Shown here in pieces: positions 10,285 through 20,103 of a stretch of DNA of 64,000 nucleotides. The number at the start of each line of letters is the position of its first letter. Within the stretch, counting starts at the first letter, position 1. The DNA comes from Sideroxydans sp. Its GTDB lineage: Bacteria; Pseudomonadota; Gammaproteobacteria; Burkholderiales; Gallionellaceae. The DNA is taken from positions 1-64,000 of the forward strand of contig DAIDAJ010000105.1 in the NCBI GenBank assembly GCA_027310665.1, read 5' to 3'. Under the pieces are notes generated by a model. The model saw nothing but the letters and a program-made list of their open reading frames with translations. It was not told where the DNA came from and did no database searches. The translations under genes and the position numbers were made by a program.

Positions 10285-11331
10285 CTATTTCCACAGGGGA
10301 CGGCCGGCCCGGTCCCTGATTTGCGCTTTCCAGAAATCGCGCACGCTTTGCATCGTTTCGGCCGGAATCAGAACGAACCCCAGATTCTGGGCGATCACGT
10401 TTCCCTTGCGAAAGGTCCAGTCGAAATACTTCAGTGCCTCCTCGGTGCCCGCTGCTTCCGCGGGGCTGCGGGAGATAACGATGTAGGTTGCAGTGGCGAG
10501 AGGCCAGCTCTCGGAGCCCGTCTGGTCGGTCAGCGACTGATTGAACCCGTTGGACGGGTTCCATTCTGCGCTCTTTGCCGCGGCCGCAAATGACGCCTGG
10601 TTCGGGCTGACATACTTTCCGTCACGATTGCGCATCTTCACGATCGCCAGATGCCTTTGTTGTACGACTGCCGGGTCGAGATAGCCGATGGAATTTGGCG
10701 TATTGCCGATTTTCTTTGCAAGGTTATCTCCGCCCTCCGCACCTTCGCCCACTTTCCAGGCCACCGCAGTTGCGGCACCCAGTGCGGCCTTCCATTCGCC
10801 GCTGACCTTGGACAAATAGTCGGTCAGGACAAAAGTGCTACCCGACTTGTCCGAGCGGTATAACACGTTGATCGCGTCGTCCGGCAGCACGAGCCCGGGG
10901 TTCAGCGCAACAATCGCGGGATCATTCCAGTGCCGGATCTTGCCAAGATAGATATCCGCCAGGGTTGTGCCGTCCAGCTGCAGCTGTCCGTCCCCTATCT
11001 TTTTGATATTCACCACGGGCACGATACCCCCGATCAAGACCGGAAACTGGATCAACCTGTCTCTTTCAAGCTCTTCGGGTGTCAACGGCTTGTCGCTCGC
11101 CCCGAAGTCGGCCTTTCCCGACGAGATCGCTTCGATGCCTTTGCCTGACCCCTGCGCAAAATAGGCCAGCGACGATCCGGTTTCTGCCTTGTACTGCTTG
11201 CCCCACTCCTGGTAAACCTGTTTGGGGAAAGTCGCTCCTACGCCGAAGATCACGCCCGCCTGTGCCTGGTTCAGCATCAGCGCCAACAAGAAAATTGTGC
11301 TCAAGCTGATCCACGCCTTATTTTTCTTCAT
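10285..11331 (-). CDS. PstS-like phosphate-binding periplasmic protein
   Basis: Signal peptide; GVGATFPKQVYQEWGKQYKAETGSSLAYFAQGSGKGIEAISSGKADFGASDKPLT; no pstCAB adjacent. Confidence 0.85.
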   Translation of the reverse strand: MKKNKAWISLSTIFLLALMLNQAQAGVIFGVGATFPKQVYQEWGKQYKAETGSSLAYFAQGSGKGIEAISSGKADFGASDKPLTPEELERDRLIQFPVLIGGIVPVVNIKKIGDGQLQLDGTTLADIYLGKIRHWNDPAIVALNPGLVLPDDAINVLYRSDKSGSTFVLTDYLSKVSGEWKAALGAATAVAWKVGEGAEGGDNLAKKIGNTPNSIGYLDPAVVQQRHLAIVKMRNRDGKYVSPNQASFAAAAKSAEWNPSNGFNQSLTDQTGSESWPLATATYIVISRSPAEAAGTEEALKYFDWTFRKGNVIAQNLGFVLIPAETMQSVRDFWKAQIRDRAGRPLWK

Positions 11332-11745
11332 CGATTTCTCCTTGATTTCAAGCACAAACGAGTCCCCACTTTTTTGCCAGCCATGCAGTTTCGCGGCGAA
11401 CATCGCCCTCACAGGCAGGAATACCGGGTTATTTCAGGGCGGGGAAAATGACGTGGAGGGATGCAGAATGCTGACGCAGGAGTTCTGCGATGTATCTGGC
11501 GATCCCGCTGTCATAGCGCCGAAGCCCCTTAGACCGGTAATTTTGCGTCCTGGTCTTTTGACCAGTTTGCCGTTTTCAGATTTTGTACAAAGCTTGTCGC
11601 CAAGCATGAAACTATTGTTACAGGTGCATGACAAGGCTACTGGTGAAACATATTTGCGTCAAGAATGGCGAAAACACGCAAACAGTGCCAACGGGGACAC
11701 CGATATGACCAACCGGGATCTTGCCGATTTTGCCTTGCCCAACCG

Positions 11746-11772
11746 AAAAGGCCGGCGACTAGCCGGCCTTTT
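11746..11772. terminator. Rho-independent-type terminator downstream of hupB
   Basis: aaaaggccggc-gacta-gccggcctttt hairpin, 11 bp stem. Confidence 0.7.
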
Positions 11773-11798
11773 TCCTAAACCATCGCTGGCCTGGATAA

Positions 11799-12083
11799 TT
11801 ACTTCTTAGCGCCGTTGACCGCAGCTTTCAGAGTGGCACCAGCCTTGAATGCGGGCTGCTTGGAAGCCTTGATCTTGATGGCAGCGCCAGTGGACGGGTT
11901 ACGGCCATTGCGAGCTGCACGCTTGCGGACCTCGAATGTTCCGAAGCCTACCAACGCAACGTTGTCGCCCTTCTTCAGAGTAGCGGTGATGATTTCAATC
12001 AGGGCAGCGATGTTGCGGTCGGCATCAGCCTTGCTGCTTTCTGTCTTGGTTGCCAGTGCGTCGATCAGTTCTTTACGGTTCAT
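11799..12083 (-). CDS. HU-family DNA-binding protein
   Basis: MNRKELIDALATKTESSKADADRNIAALIEIITATLKKGDNVALVGFGTFEVRKRAARNGRNPSTG. Confidence 0.95.
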   Translation of the reverse strand: MNRKELIDALATKTESSKADADRNIAALIEIITATLKKGDNVALVGFGTFEVRKRAARNGRNPSTGAAIKIKASKQPAFKAGATLKAAVNGAKK

Positions 12084-12242
12084 GCGTTTTTGCTCCTTGG
12101 TTGCGGTTGAAGTACCGGGGACGGATTGTTGAGGATATTTCACTCGTTGGCAAGTGGTTGGGCCCTCAATTTCTCGCGTCAGACCTTGATTCGCGGTTGC
12201 AGGCCCCGTTTGAAACCCGGACAGCAGCCGACTCAAGTCGCC

Positions 12243-12833
12243 CTATTCTACTATCTTGGCGATTTGCCGGTCCTCACATTGGGTCGAGTCCGTGTCATTG
12301 CGTTTCTCGGCCAGCTCGGCGATGGCGCTGAACCTGTCCACAAGGCCATTCTTCGCAAAATGGTCGATGATAAACAATGGGATCAGGGTGTCCGGCTCCC
12401 ATAGACCCTGGAACCTGAGCGTACTCCCATGAGGATTCGGCCGGATGCTCCAGCTTCCCTGAAACTCTTTCGAATCGCCGGACAGCTGCACAAAGGAGAT
12501 GCCCTCATAGGGGTCTTCCATATATTCCATGACCGAATGCAGGCGCACATGAAGAAACAGGACATGCTCGTCAGCCGTGCGTTCGACCCTTACCCTGTTT
12601 GCGGTTTCGCGGTAAGCGATGGATTCAACCACCCCCGGCAGACTCTTTGCCGCCTCATAATCGGTCAAATAGTTATAGGCTGCGCATTTCGTTAACGGGG
12701 TATCGAAACTGGCGATGAAGGTATAGAAGTCGCCGACCCTCCTGACGTCCACCTGCAATCCGGGGTATTGGGTATCCGGCCAGGCCGTCGTGCTGGTCAT
12801 CAATAGCCACCCGAACAATATTCGCTTCATCAT
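12243..12833 (-). CDS. SRPBCC/START-like secreted protein
   Basis: Signal peptide; polyketide-cyclase-like region with LQGxWxxxPxxxG-type sequence. Confidence 0.6.
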   Translation of the reverse strand: MMKRILFGWLLMTSTTAWPDTQYPGLQVDVRRVGDFYTFIASFDTPLTKCAAYNYLTDYEAAKSLPGVVESIAYRETANRVRVERTADEHVLFLHVRLHSVMEYMEDPYEGISFVQLSGDSKEFQGSWSIRPNPHGSTLRFQGLWEPDTLIPLFIIDHFAKNGLVDRFSAIAELAEKRNDTDSTQCEDRQIAKIVE

Positions 12834-12890
12834 GGATACCCTTATAGGGAATCTTTGTGACGCGAGCATGACATGGCGATTTTTGACGTA

Positions 12891-13175
12891 TCAGGCCAGC
12901 AAGTTCTCCGGCTCCATCTTGCTGCCCGTGATCGCAACGACCTTGTGGCGGGACTGCCCGCCTTGCTTGAGCTCGACCTGCCGCAGCGGAACGCCAAAGG
13001 ATTCGGCGATAAACTTCAGGAGCGCCTCGTTGGCGCGGCCTTCGACCGGCGGAGCAGCAAGACGGATCTTCAGGGCGTCGCCATGCAGATCCGCCACTTC
13101 AGTGCGCTTTGCGCCGGGCTGGACATGCAGGGTCAGGGTGAGCACGTCGCCGTTGCGGCGATACCATACGCTCAC
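12891..13175 (-). CDS. DUF167 (YggU) family protein
   Basis: LTLHVQPGAKRTEVADLHGDALKIRLAAPPVEGRANEALLKFIAESF; GTG start overlapping yggT stop. Confidence 0.9.
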   Translation of the reverse strand: MSVWYRRNGDVLTLTLHVQPGAKRTEVADLHGDALKIRLAAPPVEGRANEALLKFIAESFGVPLRQVELKQGGQSRHKVVAITGSKMEPENLLA

Positions 13176-13738
13176 AGCAATCTCATCACGGCCTGTTCCA
13201 GTCCGCCTATCGGCACGATGAGGATAAGCTGGCAGACAAGGAGCAGCACCAGCACGGAAAGATCGACGTTGCCGACCGGCGGGATGCGCCGCCGCAAAGG
13301 TTGCACGAAAGGACGGTTGACCGCGCCCAGCATCGGCGCAAGCGGCGTATGCGGATTGACCCAGGACAGGATCGCCTCCGTGATCAGCGAGGCCATGAGC
13401 AGGTAAAGGCTGATCTTCAGCAACTTGACTGCCGTCCACAGCAGCAATCCCGGCAGGTGGGAAGTCTCGAAGGCATAACCCTGCAGCCATAAGTAAGCGC
13501 AGAGATAGCAGAGTTCGACCAGGAACGCCAACAGCAGCGTTGCGGTATCCAGGCCCATGATCCTCGGAATGAAACGGCGCGCACGCAGAACGACAAAGTC
13601 CGTCAGCGCCATCAGGAATTCGCCTATGGGATTGCGCATCGGCGCCTGCAGCCAGACCGCATGGAAACGGAACAGCAGGATGGCCGCGAAGGGTTGCACC
13701 AGCGCGTCGTTCAGGAATGAAAGTGTCTCACCCAGCAT
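13172..13738 (-). CDS. YggT family membrane protein
   Basis: Two YGGT repeats (RPFVQPLRRRIPPVGNVDLSVLVLLLVCQ); conserved yggS-proC-yggT-yggU order. Confidence 0.9.
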   Translation of the reverse strand: MLGETLSFLNDALVQPFAAILLFRFHAVWLQAPMRNPIGEFLMALTDFVVLRARRFIPRIMGLDTATLLLAFLVELCYLCAYLWLQGYAFETSHLPGLLLWTAVKLLKISLYLLMASLITEAILSWVNPHTPLAPMLGAVNRPFVQPLRRRIPPVGNVDLSVLVLLLVCQLILIVPIGGLEQAVMRLL

Positions 13739-14550
13739 CAGGCGTCCTTTCCCAGCTCATCGCCCAATTCCCTGGAACGTGCCGCTGCCGCATGGATGGC
13801 TGCGACGATGTTCGCTTTCACCCGGTCTTTCTCCATGCTGAGCAACGCGCGCTCGGTCGTGCCCTTCCTGGAAGTGACGCGCTCGCGGAGGACGGCAACA
13901 TCCTCCTGGCTGCTTTCGGCCAGTTTGCTGGCGCCGAGGAACGTGTCCAGCACCAGCTGCCGCGCCTGGGCTTCGTCCAGCCCGAGTTCATAAGCTCCCT
14001 GCTGCATCGCTTCGATGAAATAGAAAACATAGGCCGGACCGCTGCCGGAAATTGCCGTCACCGCATCCAGCATCTCCTCGTCATCCACCCACAGTGTGCT
14101 GCCCACTGCCCCGAGAATCGACTCTGCACGATGACATTGCTCCGGCTTCACCGCAGGTGTCGCATACAATGCGGTGACGCCGCTGCGAATAAGTGCCGGC
14201 GTATTGGGCATGCAGCGCACGATGTTCTGCGACCCTATCCAGCGCGCCATGTCCTGCGTGCGGATACCCGCGGCGATGGAGAGGACAAGCTGTTCGTTCA
14301 GGATAGGCGCGAGCTGCACTGCGATTTCCTGCAACTGTTGCGGCTTGACCGCCAAGATCAATGTTTCGCCGTGCGCAACTGCCTCGGACAATTCCGTCGT
14401 CGCCCTGACCCCGAATTCGTTATGCAGCTCCGCGCACTTTTCCTTGTTCAACTCGACTACGTGCATCTTGGAAGGCGAATAGCCGCGCTTGATCAGTCCG
14501 CCGATCAATGCCTTTGCCATGTTGCCGCCGCCGATGAATGTAATTTTCAT
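13738..14550 (-). CDS. proC: Pyrroline-5-carboxylate reductase
   Basis: MKITFIGGGNMAKALIGGLIKRG...ITAISGSGPAYVFYFIEAM. Confidence 0.95.
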   Translation of the reverse strand: MKITFIGGGNMAKALIGGLIKRGYSPSKMHVVELNKEKCAELHNEFGVRATTELSEAVAHGETLILAVKPQQLQEIAVQLAPILNEQLVLSIAAGIRTQDMARWIGSQNIVRCMPNTPALIRSGVTALYATPAVKPEQCHRAESILGAVGSTLWVDDEEMLDAVTAISGSGPAYVFYFIEAMQQGAYELGLDEAQARQLVLDTFLGASKLAESSQEDVAVLRERVTSRKGTTERALLSMEKDRVKANIVAAIHAAAARSRELGDELGKDA

Positions 14551-15245
14551 TTGCTTTCTCCGTAATTTCTGGTGCCGAATATCGCCGTGCCGATCCGCAC
14601 GATGGTAGCACCCTCCTTGATGGCCGCGGGATAGTCGTGCGACATGCCCATCGACAGGGTATCCAGAGACATGCCCTGCGAGTTCATTTTTTCCAGCAAC
14701 ATCCGCATCCTTGCGAAAGGTACACGCTGCTCCATTTCGCCCGCCGCGGGAGCCGGTATCGTCATCAGTCCGCGCAACCTGATATGCGGCAAGTGCGCAA
14801 GCTGTTGTGCCAGAGGCAGCGCCTCTTCGGGTGCTACGCCGCTCTTGCTCTCTTCTTCGCTCGCGTTCACTTGCAGACAGATGTTCAGCGGGGGCAGATT
14901 TGCAGGTCGCTGTGCCGACAACCGCTCGGCGATCTTCAGCCTGTCCACGCTGTGCACCCACGCAAAGCGCTCGGCGATGGCGCGCGTCTTGTTGCTCTGG
15001 ATGGGGCCGATGAAATGCCACTCCAGCGGCAGATCGCGCAACGCGTCGATCTTCTCCAGTGCTTCCTGCAGGTAATTCTCGCCGAAAGCGGTCTGCCCGC
15101 AGTCGTACGCCTCGCGCACCGCCGTCGCCGGAAACGTCTTGCTGACGGCCAGCAAACTGATATCCGACACATTCCGGTGTGCCGCTCTGGCGGCTTGGGC
15201 AATGGCTTCGCGGGTCGCTTGCAAGTTGGAGAGGATTGCAGTCAT
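14547..15245 (-). CDS. YggS-family pyridoxal phosphate homeostasis protein
   Basis: LLAVSKTFPATAVREAYDCGQTAFGENYLQEALEKI...LEWHFIGPIQSNKTRAIAERFAWVHSVDR. Confidence 0.93.
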   Translation of the reverse strand: MTAILSNLQATREAIAQAARAAHRNVSDISLLAVSKTFPATAVREAYDCGQTAFGENYLQEALEKIDALRDLPLEWHFIGPIQSNKTRAIAERFAWVHSVDRLKIAERLSAQRPANLPPLNICLQVNASEEESKSGVAPEEALPLAQQLAHLPHIRLRGLMTIPAPAAGEMEQRVPFARMRMLLEKMNSQGMSLDTLSMGMSHDYPAAIKEGATIVRIGTAIFGTRNYGESK

Positions 15246-15297
15246 AATCGCCCGAGTCGTCGTGATCCGACGCAGTTTAATACACTCAGGATTATAT

Positions 15298-16341
15298 ATG
15301 GATATCACCGAACTGCTCGCCTTCGGCGTGAAGAACAAAGCTTCCGACTTGCATCTCTCCGCCGGCCTGCCACCGATGATCCGCGTGCACGGCGACATGC
15401 GCCGCATCAACCTGCCCCCGATGGATCACAAGGAAGTCCACGCCATGGTGTACGACATCATGAACGACGGGCAGCGCAAACATTACGAAGAGAACAGGGA
15501 AGTCGACTTCTCGTTCGAGGGGCCGAACCTGGCGCGTTTCCGCGTCAACGCCTTCATCCAGAACCGCGGCGCCGGTGCGGTGATGCGTACCATTCCTTCC
15601 AAGATACTCACGCTGGAAGACCTCAAATGCCCTCCGATCTTCAAGGACATCTCCGAATTCCCGCGCGGCATGGTGCTGGTGACCGGCCCGACCGGTTCCG
15701 GTAAATCGACCACGCTGGCGGCGATGGTGAACCACATCAACGAAAACGAGATGGGCCACATCCTGACCGTGGAAGACCCGATCGAATTCGTGCACGAATC
15801 GAAGAAGTCGCTGGTCAACCAGCGCGAAGTCGGCCCGCACACGCTGTCGTTCAACAACGCCCTGCGTTCCGCACTGCGCGAAGACCCGGACGTGATCCTC
15901 GTCGGCGAAATGCGCGACCTGGAAACCATCCGTCTCGCGATGACGGCAGCGGAAACCGGCCACCTTGTCTTCGGCACACTGCACACCAGCTCGGCAGCCA
16001 AGACCATCGACCGTATCATCGACGTGTTCCCGGCCGACGAAAAGGAAATGGTGCGCGCGATGTTGTCCGAATCGCTGCGTGCGGTGATCTCGCAGACACT
16101 GCTCAAGACCAAGGACGGCACGGGCCGCGTGGCGGCGCATGAGATCATGATCTGTACCCCGGCGATCCGCAACCTGATCCGCGAAGCCAAAGTGCCGCAG
16201 ATGTATTCCGCCATCCAGACCGGCGGCAACATCGGCATGCAGACGCTGGACCAATGCCTGAGCGATCTGGTGAAGCGCAACCAGGTGGCTTCGGCGGAAG
16301 CGCGCGGCAAAGCCGTGAACAAAGACCTGTTCCCGGGTTAA
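15298..16341 (+). CDS. pilT: Type IV pilus retraction ATPase PilT
   Basis: MDITELLAFGVKNKASDLHLSAGLPPMIR; Walker A GPTGSGKSTT; AIRNLIRE motif. Confidence 0.96.
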   Translation: MDITELLAFGVKNKASDLHLSAGLPPMIRVHGDMRRINLPPMDHKEVHAMVYDIMNDGQRKHYEENREVDFSFEGPNLARFRVNAFIQNRGAGAVMRTIPSKILTLEDLKCPPIFKDISEFPRGMVLVTGPTGSGKSTTLAAMVNHINENEMGHILTVEDPIEFVHESKKSLVNQREVGPHTLSFNNALRSALREDPDVILVGEMRDLETIRLAMTAAETGHLVFGTLHTSSAAKTIDRIIDVFPADEKEMVRAMLSESLRAVISQTLLKTKDGTGRVAAHEIMICTPAIRNLIREAKVPQMYSAIQTGGNIGMQTLDQCLSDLVKRNQVASAEARGKAVNKDLFPG

Positions 16342-16384
16342 CCCCCTACCAAATCAAGAACCATAGCTGCACCAGGAGTCCATC

Positions 16385-17521
16385 ATGGAAAGAGACCAGG
16401 CCACCGAACTTGTCCACAATCTTTTGCGCGGGATGGTTTCGCAAAAGGCATCCGACCTGTTCATCACCTCCGGCTTCCCGCCCGCGTTCAAGGTGGACGG
16501 AAAAATGACGCCGGTTTCCAGCCAGGCGCTGACATCGCAACACACCCAGGAACTGGCACGCAGCATCATGAACGACCGCCAGGCTGCGGAATTCGAGTCG
16601 ACCCACGAGTGCAATTTTGCGATCAGCCCGCCCGGCATCGGGCGCTTCCGCGTCAACGTGTTCATGCAACAGCAGCGTGTCGGCATGGTGCTGCGTACCA
16701 TCACCACCAGGATCCCCACTTTTCAGGAACTGGGGCTGCCGGATGTCCTGAAGGACGTGGTGATGACCAAACGCGGCTTGGTGATCCTGGTCGGCGGAAC
16801 CGGCTCCGGCAAGTCATCCTCGCTGGCTGCCATGCTGGGCCACCGCAACCACAACAGCTATGGCCACATCATCACCATCGAGGACCCGGTGGAATTCGTG
16901 CACGACCACGACAAGTGCATCGTCACCCACCGCGAGGTGGGCGTTGACACCGACAACTGGCATGCCGCGCTGAAGAACACCCTGCGTCAGGCGCCGGACG
17001 TCATCCTGATCGGCGAAATCCGCGACCGCGAGACCATGGAATACGCGGTAGCCTTCGCCGAAACCGGTCACCTGTGTATGGCCACATTGCACGCCAACAG
17101 CGCCAACCAGGCACTCGACCGCATCATCAACTTTTTCCCGGAAGAGCGGCGCGAACAATTGCTGATGGACCTGTCGCTCAACATCAAGGCGCTCATCTCG
17201 CAACGCCTGATCCCCAAGCGCGACGGCAAAGGCCGCGCTGCCGCCTTCGAGATCCTGCTCAACTCGCCGCTGATCGCCGACCTGATCTTCAAGGGCAACG
17301 TGCACGAGATCAAGGAAGTCATGTCCAGATCGCGCGAACTCGGCATGCAGACCTTCGACCAGGCGCTCTTCACACTGCATGAAGCCGGCGCCATCAGCTA
17401 CGAGGAAGCCCTCAAGAACGCCGACTCCGTGAACGACCTGCGCTTGAAGATCAAACTGGAAGGTCAGGCCACGAAGGACAGGGACGTGATGAGCGGGCTG
17501 GATAACCTGAGAATGACCTGA
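16385..17521 (+). CDS. pilU: PilT/PilU-type twitching ATPase, PilU
   Basis: Adjacent to pilT; KASDLFITSGFPPAFKVDGKM, GGTGSGKSSS. Confidence 0.92.
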   Translation: MERDQATELVHNLLRGMVSQKASDLFITSGFPPAFKVDGKMTPVSSQALTSQHTQELARSIMNDRQAAEFESTHECNFAISPPGIGRFRVNVFMQQQRVGMVLRTITTRIPTFQELGLPDVLKDVVMTKRGLVILVGGTGSGKSSSLAAMLGHRNHNSYGHIITIEDPVEFVHDHDKCIVTHREVGVDTDNWHAALKNTLRQAPDVILIGEIRDRETMEYAVAFAETGHLCMATLHANSANQALDRIINFFPEERREQLLMDLSLNIKALISQRLIPKRDGKGRAAAFEILLNSPLIADLIFKGNVHEIKEVMSRSRELGMQTFDQALFTLHEAGAISYEEALKNADSVNDLRLKIKLEGQATKDRDVMSGLDNLRMT

Positions 17522-17575
17522 AGCATTGCACCTGAATTTCCTGCCATTGGCCCGCCGTGCGCTGTGGCCGGCGAC

Positions 17576-18040
17576 CTACTGCCGAGTTGGGGATTTCAGC
17601 CGCTGCTCCAGCCAGGCATCCACCGACCATTTCCCGCGACTCAGTATCAGCAACACACCCAGCAATACCCCCCAGCAAAAGTGCTGGAACATTCCCGCCT
17701 CGCTCAAGCCGGAAGCATAGGAATAGGCAGCGACCGCATTGAGGATGAACAACCCCGCCGCTGCAAAGCGCCCGAACAATCCCAGTACCAGGAATACCGG
17801 CAATGCCAGTTCGCCACCGGCCGCCATGTACGCAGCGACATCGGGCGGAAGCAACGGCACCTGATAGACATCACTGAACAGGTACAGCGTGCTGTCCCAG
17901 TTCTGTATCTTGGTCAGGCCGGATTTGAGAAACACGTCCGCAAGGTATAGCCGTAGCGCGAAATCCAGCAGCGGCGCCAGATATTCCGGCCAGTGTGAGG
18001 CTGTGTAATAGAACCTCGTCAGGCGTGATAACAGTGTCAT
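17576..18040 (-). CDS. DoxX-family membrane protein (bufferin-operon type)
   Basis: LLDFALRLYLADVFLKSGLTKIQNWDSTLYLFSDVYQVPLLPPDVAAYMAAGGELALPVFLVLGLFGRFAA; overlaps upstream DUF2063 gene. Confidence 0.88.
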   Translation of the reverse strand: MTLLSRLTRFYYTASHWPEYLAPLLDFALRLYLADVFLKSGLTKIQNWDSTLYLFSDVYQVPLLPPDVAAYMAAGGELALPVFLVLGLFGRFAAAGLFILNAVAAYSYASGLSEAGMFQHFCWGVLLGVLLILSRGKWSVDAWLEQRLKSPTRQ

Positions 18041-18813
18041 GGTGTCTTCTCCAGATTGAAGTTCGCAAGAGTATTTTGTGCGACCAGCTTCAACAACGTG
18101 GCTTGCAAATCGAAATCCGGATAGTGCTCCAGCGTAGTAACCGTAGCATCGCCCAATCGCGCACCGGCCTGTATGCCCTGCAACCAAACGGCTTCGGCTT
18201 CCGTCAGTTCACTGACCTGGACAATGTCATCCTTGCGGCTGACCAGCGCATAACCGGGGCCACCATCCAGATCGATATGAAAGTCTTCAGATGCACCGGG
18301 CTGATGGGCGTGCCAGATGGCTGCTATCGGATAATGCGAGCGCACCACATGACAGGACGGATGGGTATGCAAGACCAGATCCGGATATCGCTCGGGCGGG
18401 ACTTGTGCGAGTGCATTCAGGTCCAGCACATCCCCATCATCCGCAAAATAGGCGACATGGCACGCCCACTCCAGCGCCGCCACATCCGGCAGGTAAACCA
18501 GTTCCTTTGCCGGCTCGAAGGTCGCGATGAAGCCTGCCAGCTCCAAACCGAAGTGATGCAGGTTCGCACTGCGGGAAGGATGTTGCTCGATGTACTGCCT
18601 GGCAAGGAAGCGGAAGAAATCGTCGCCAACGAGTTGCTTGATGACCGGATACGCGCCCGCCAGCGCATCATGCAGGTTGCCGCGATAATTGTTGCGATAG
18701 ACCCCGAGCGCGGTTTCAGCGGAATAATCGGCATAGGCCTGCCTTATCCGCGGAGACGGCATATGGCCATGCACGATGGCCTGTGCGAAATGACTCAGTT
18801 CGTCATGCAGCAT
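18037..18813 (-). CDS. DUF2063 / HvfC-BufC-like putative DNA-binding domain protein (likely MNIO partner)
   Basis: GVYRNNYRGNLHDALAGAYPVIKQLVGDDFFRFLARQYIEQHPSRSANLHHFG; overlaps DUF692 gene. Confidence 0.9.
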   Translation of the reverse strand: MLHDELSHFAQAIVHGHMPSPRIRQAYADYSAETALGVYRNNYRGNLHDALAGAYPVIKQLVGDDFFRFLARQYIEQHPSRSANLHHFGLELAGFIATFEPAKELVYLPDVAALEWACHVAYFADDGDVLDLNALAQVPPERYPDLVLHTHPSCHVVRSHYPIAAIWHAHQPGASEDFHIDLDGGPGYALVSRKDDIVQVSELTEAEAVWLQGIQAGARLGDATVTTLEHYPDFDLQATLLKLVAQNTLANFNLEKTP

Positions 18814-19648
18814 GACACTCCTCCACTGCCTCCAGGCGCTGCCGGGCTTTTGCCGCCTCGCCCATCAGCACGGCGAGTTCGGGGATGTCGGTATCCCATT
18901 CGATCAGCGTGGGGCGCGGACCGATATGCCGCAGCACGGACTCATACAAGTCCCACACCTCGGGATAGATCGGGTGGTCGTGCGTATCCACCAGACAGCC
19001 GTCGCGCATGCTGTAGCCGGCCAGGTGGTATTCCTTCACAGCTGCTGCAGGAATGGCCTTGATGAACGCGTCGGCATCCACGCCGAGATTGCGCGCGTTC
19101 ACATACAGGTTCTCCACATCGAACAGGATGCCGCAGCCAGTGCGCTTCGTTAATTCTGCGAGGAATTCACCCTCCGTCATTTCGCTACGGGAAAAGGACA
19201 GATAGCTGGAGAGGTTCTCCACCAGCAATTGGCGCTGCAATCTTTCCTGTACCTGATCCACGCGCCGGGCGACATGGTCCAGCGCTTCGCGGGTATACGG
19301 GAACGGCAGCAGGTCGTTGATCACCATGCCGTCCGCCGCACTCCAGCACAGATGCTCGGATACGGCAGCGGGTTGCACGTCGGCGCATAGCCGCGCCAGT
19401 GCTGACAAATGGCCTGCATCGAGCGGCGTCACGGACGCCAGGCCCAAGCCGACGCCATGCAGGCTGACGGGGTAATGTTCGCGCACCCTGAACAGGGTAT
19501 GCAGCGGCGCACCCCCGCCGAAGAAATTCTCGCTATGGACCTCGACCCAGCCCAGCGCGGGCAAGGTATCCAGGACCTCGCGGTAGTGAGGTGCCCGCAA
19601 GCCGATACCTGCGGCAGACGGCAATGTATTGGTTGCGGGCCCGTTCAT
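18803..19648 (-). CDS. DUF692 multinuclear non-heme iron oxidative enzyme (BufB/HvfB-like)
   Basis: GIGLRAPHYREVL...VEVHSENFF...SLHGVGLGL...SEHLCW...LVENLSSYLSF...VENLYVNARN...KEYHLAGY...DTHDHPIYPEVWDLY. Confidence 0.93.
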   Translation of the reverse strand: MNGPATNTLPSAAGIGLRAPHYREVLDTLPALGWVEVHSENFFGGGAPLHTLFRVREHYPVSLHGVGLGLASVTPLDAGHLSALARLCADVQPAAVSEHLCWSAADGMVINDLLPFPYTREALDHVARRVDQVQERLQRQLLVENLSSYLSFSRSEMTEGEFLAELTKRTGCGILFDVENLYVNARNLGVDADAFIKAIPAAAVKEYHLAGYSMRDGCLVDTHDHPIYPEVWDLYESVLRHIGPRPTLIEWDTDIPELAVLMGEAAKARQRLEAVEECHAA

Positions 19649-19911
19649 TACATCGCCTTCAGCATGCCGCCTGCGATCTTGTCGCAAGTGCCTTTGGGAA
19701 CGGCGACGAAGTCCATCGGGTCGTTGTTTTTGGTGGCCTGGCCTGCACAGGAGTGCGCGCTCTTGTTGCTGGAGCAATCGTTCTTGCCTGCCTTGGCGAT
19801 CCCGAAGCATTGTTCCATATCCATCTTCTTGTCTGCGGCACTCGCGGTACCTGCCAGACCGAGTGCCAACAGACCACCGATCGCCAACGTCAACATTTTC
19901 TGCTTTTCCAT
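19648..19911 (-). CDS. DUF2282 bufferin-type RiPP precursor with signal peptide and four Cys
   Basis: [87 protein letters not shown]; stop overlaps DUF692 start. Confidence 0.93.
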   Translation of the reverse strand: MEKQKMLTLAIGGLLALGLAGTASAADKKMDMEQCFGIAKAGKNDCSSNKSAHSCAGQATKNNDPMDFVAVPKGTCDKIAGGMLKAM

Positions 19912-20021
19912 TTTGATACTCCTTTTGCGGGTTGATGAAATTGATTGATAACGCGTTTCCAACGATGTTCGGGCCGGATTCGAAATTCCGATACACAGCA
20001 TCCTTCCCTCGCACCGATTGA

Positions 20022-20047
20022 TTCGGACAGACCGGAATTTTGGTTAC
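20022..20047 (-). promoter_or_regulatory. Putative ECF (SigF-like) promoter of the bufferin operon, GTAACC-N16-CGAA on the minus strand
   Basis: Plus strand TTCG(20022-20025)-N16-GGTTAC(20042-20047); same architecture upstream of msrB. Confidence 0.7.
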
Positions 20048-20103
20048 ACGACCGATGAAAATATTTTCAAACGGATTTCAAATCGAACCAGTCAGCGTGA
20101 TGT

